Source of the DNA: Motacilla alba alba
Lineage: Eukaryota > Chordata > Aves > Passeriformes > Motacillidae
Direction: 5' to 3'
Length of the DNA stretch: 64,000 nt
NCBI RefSeq assembly: GCF_015832195.1
Contig: NC_052028.1
Span: 8,537,501 to 8,601,500, forward strand
Both the position numbers and the translations under genes were made by a program. The notes under the pieces are model-generated. The model had not been told where the DNA came from. It saw only the letters and a program-made list of their open reading frames with translations, and did not search any database. Below, in pieces: positions 61,165-64,000 of the stretch (within the stretch, counting starts at the first letter, position 1; every line of letters begins with the position of its first letter).

Positions 61165-62115
61165 ATATCAACCCAGATCTTTCAGAGCAGCATTGCTCCC
61201 TTTTGGTTGTCTTCTCATCCCATCAGACATGCCTTCCCTGCCTGCCTTGTGTTTGCCCACCACTGTGCACAGCCCTGCCTTCTTTCTCATTATCATGCCC
61301 TGCACAAACATTTCCCTTCTTTTCTAAAATATCGCAGCACATGGTGTGGGTTACTGTCTAGACTGCATCACTTGAACCAAATGTATTCACTAATATGATA
61401 TATTAGTAGAGTTCTCTAAGAGTTACAAACAAAGTACATTTCTTTGTTCACTCTTTAATTGTTAGTTCATTAGCTCGCTTGCTGATTCATAAAATATGAA
61501 AAGCTCCAATAGGGTATCTAGTCACCAGTGCAAATTAGCTAGTTTTTAATGTACATAAATAAATTATAACCCTGCATTTACAATTTGCCTTTACTATAAG
61601 GGCTGTGCAGAAATGCTTTATCTCTGCACACAAAACGACAAGTAAAGGCAGAAGCTGGGAGTGCTGTATCCTACACTTGCAGAACACGCTAGTAGCAAAA
61701 ATTATCTCTTTGCTGGTGGGTAATTTGTTTTCTTTAGCTCTGAAGGTGGAATATGACAATGTTGGGTAGGTATCTTTGTAGCTAGGGCTGGATGTTGAGC
61801 TGGTGAGTTGGCAGGGCCGTGCTCTGTGTACTGTCAGCAGCTGGGAAAGCCCTGAAGCTTTTGTTTTCCTGGGGCTCTGCGTTTTCCTCTGGTCTGTCTG
61901 ATCTGTTGTGCTCTCTCTCCAGCAGCAGGTCTCCCTACTTTTTGGCTATATTTGTTGCTTATTAATTATTCCCCAAAAACAGCCAAGTCTTTAGATTCCT
62001 AGGAAACTTGCAGGTATTGTGTACCCATGTGCAAGACTCCCAGAGGGTGTAAGACCATCTTAGGGTGGGTTTTTTCCTATGGATTTTTGTGATAGGGAGT
62101 GGAATTCTCAAATAA

Positions 62116-62129
62116 AGATCAAAGATAGA
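62116..62129 (+). promoter_or_regulatory. Composite TCF/LEF-GATA motif in intron 3
   Basis: The sequence agatcaaagatag holds AGATCAAAG, a full TCF/LEF consensus, overlapping AGATAG, a GATA-factor (WGATAR) site. It is seen directly; function is inferred. Confidence 0.35.
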
Positions 62130-62330
62130 ATTCCTCACTCCTTTCCAGACCATGATCAATGTGCTCATACTAAATGAATCATTCTCTAAAAGTTGTGTAG
62201 GTTTCTAGATAAAATTCTGCAGGCAGCTGTTTAATATCTGCATATTACATTGGTTTAATCCCTTCTCAGTTCTGTAATTCTCTTAAATAAGGAATGCAGG
62301 CTATCAGAGTACAAAAGAGAGAGCACCAAA

Positions 62331-62515
62331 GTCACAGAATCACAGAATGGTTTGGGCTGGAAGGGACCTTAAAGCTCACCTCAATCCAACCCCCTGCCAT
62401 GGGCAGGGACACCTTCCTCCAGACCAGGTTGCTCCAAGCCCCATCCAGCCTGGCCTTGAGCACTTCCAGGGAAGGGGCAGCCACAGCTTCCCTGGGCAGC
62501 CTGTGCCAGTGCCAA
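62331..62515 (-). mobile_element. CR1 LINE 3' end, antisense, well preserved
   Basis: It begins gtcacagaatcacagaatgg and keeps nearly every CR1 landmark: tttgggctggaagggacctt, accccctgccatgggcaggg, ttgctccaagccccatccagc and cagcctgtgccagt. This is the cleanest CR1 copy in the window, so it is probably among the youngest. Confidence 0.93.
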
Positions 62516-64000
62516 ACAGCACAGCAAACTTAGTCATTATTAAAAACTTGTGTCCCATCTGATTTGTATGGATACCAAGGATTTATGGCCATAAATGCTT
62601 TGTTTTGCTAAATTCATGGTTACTGCCTCTTCCATGGGCAGCGTTCCCAAAGTCTTTGCTGGGTGTTAGGCTTGGACCTGCAGATGCTCACGTAGGGAAA
62701 TGATTTCACATATATGGATGGTCTTGTCAAAACCAGCCTAACAATTGGTGCATTAAATTATTTGTATATATTTGTATTTGCAAGTGTTGGATTTATACAT
62801 GCAAGATCAAGGACTTAATTAGTAATTTTTTTTTGTTGTTTTGCTACATGAAAGCTTTGCTGGCTGTGTACCCAGAGGTCTCTGCTGCATAAATCTTGTT
62901 GAATTTCAATAAAAAGCGCTTGTATGCCTTTCTTGAGCAGACCTAGGTACTTACAAAATTTTCAAATTTATTATAAACTGAAGGATATTTCATCAGGTCA
63001 GCTCACTCCAGGATGCCACATTTCCAATGATGTGTTACCAGCAATCAAGGCCCAAAAATGTCTGGTTTTGACAGAATGAAATACACATTTTTTTTCTCAG
63101 CCTCTTTGAATGGCATTGATTAAACAAAGATTAGGATGATGTGGGGTTTGTATCTTCAGTTATTTTACCTCAGTACTATACCATTGCTTTAACTGACTTT
63201 ACCACAAAGCCTCTCAAACTTCCTTTTCTTTGCTAAATTAGCTTGTGAATTCTCTGCTTCCTCACATGCTCAACACCTCCACCTCCGACAGATGTGGAAA
63301 AAACCTTTTATCATTACACATCCAAAATGTTCCCAGGCAATGACCCTGGTGCACCCCATTGCTGTGACAGGACATGGTTTTCCAGACATTGCAGACTGGC
63401 TCTTGGGAGGGGACCTCATCCACAGACAGAGTGGTGAAAGCTAAATCCCAGTCCCAAAGACATTTTAGGACCTTTGTGGTATCAAAAGGGAGCATTTTTC
63501 TTGCATGTTTTGAATTTGAGAGTCCTAAGGCATGATTCATGTGGTCTGGGAGCTGGCAGGGCTTGCAGTGCAGATGCACCAAGAGCCTGGAGTCTGCTGT
63601 GCTCTGAGTGTGAGCAGTTAGTTCATCACACCAAGTGGAATCTTGCTTTGGAAAGCTAAAGGCACCTTTGCCCCCCAGTTTGACCACATCTGCATTTCAC
63701 ATGAGGCTTTTCTTGCTTGATCACTCATGGATTTCTGTCATTTGGTCAGTATTGAGCTTCAACAATAAAAGCCAATTAGTTCTGCTTAGTCAACCCCCAA
63801 ATCTATAATCTCTAGGTCATGAAGGAAATGGTAAAATCTCATGGAACTGGTAAAATCTCATTGGACTGGTGAAATCCCATGTCCTGCTGTTGGAGCCAGT
63901 CAGGATGCTGCAAAGGCCTGCAAGCAACTCTCGACAGCATCATTCAGAAAGTCTTGCATCTTCATCTTATTCTGCTTGAATTTCTTCATTTACTTGTTGG

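Larger units (their letters stand above)
40635..64000 (+). other. TCF7: TCF7 intron 3, 5' part (at least 23.4 kb)
   Basis: The intron starts with gtgagt after the exon 3 Leu codon. No downstream TCF exon was recognised on the + strand to the window end; an HMG-box exon (KKPLNAFMLYMKEMRA-like) would be conspicuous. The intron holds five CR1 pieces on the - strand strand-wise antisense or sense to the gene (46957, 47898, 57957, 62331 antisense; 61015 sense), T-rich tracts, a degenerate CATC/CTGGGCAT tandem array (53259-53450) and long unique stretches. Apart from the CR1 pieces, the tandem array and the unidentified patch at 54.5-55.2 kb, I see nothing coding. Confidence 0.7.

Noticed and set aside
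63262..63687. 141-codon frame on the - strand near the window end
   Set aside because: No family recognised, no splice context, and no signal beyond length.

Overview
The window reads as bird nuclear DNA, possibly a songbird. The main evidence is at least ten copies or fragments of avian CR1 LINE 3' ends, on both strands, with their diagnostic terminus (cacagaat...ggtttgggttggaagggacc or its complement). Large introns, GT-AG splice sites and one CpG-island promoter confirm a vertebrate. No bacterial, viral or CRISPR system is present. Most open frames longer than 60 codons are chance frames or products of tandem repeats.

The only gene I can support is the 5' end of a TCF/LEF transcription factor on the + strand, best matched to TCF7 (TCF-1). 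Three coding exons are visible (39772-39969, 40075-40141, 40528-40634). They splice in frame to 124 residues holding the whole N-terminal beta-catenin-binding domain and the start of the context-dependent region. A CpG island with GC box, CCAAT box and a consensus TCF/LEF site precedes the ATG. The HMG-box exons are not in the window, so the last 23.4 kb are the 5' part of a long intron.

Layout. 1-13.6 kb: gene-free, mostly AT-rich unique DNA with CR1 fragments. 13.69-14.92 kb: two adjoining GC-rich minisatellites (33 copies of a 16-bp unit, then a 39-bp-unit array that decays into short GGGAAT-like units). About 120 bp of CpG-rich unique DNA between them carries a near-consensus CTCF site, and the second array abuts a CR1 3' end. 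15-37 kb: gene-free with a few CR1 pieces and simple repeats. 37.3-38.9 kb: a TG-rich compound array with eight copies of a conserved core, many with a CACGTG E-box, ending just upstream of the TCF7 CpG island. 38.9-40.64 kb: promoter, 5' UTR and exons 1-3. 40.64-64 kb: intron 3 with CR1 copies, several enhancer-like unique stretches, and an unidentified broken coding-like patch on the - strand near 54.5-55.2 kb.

The most interesting signals are regulatory and structural: possible autoregulation through a TCF site in the gene's own promoter, a 105-nt first intron that stays open in frame, a NAGNAG acceptor at exon 3, the CTCF motif between two satellites, and a methyl-CpG-decay signature spread through the 16-bp array. 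All conservation and binding statements are inferences, because no alignment or search was run.
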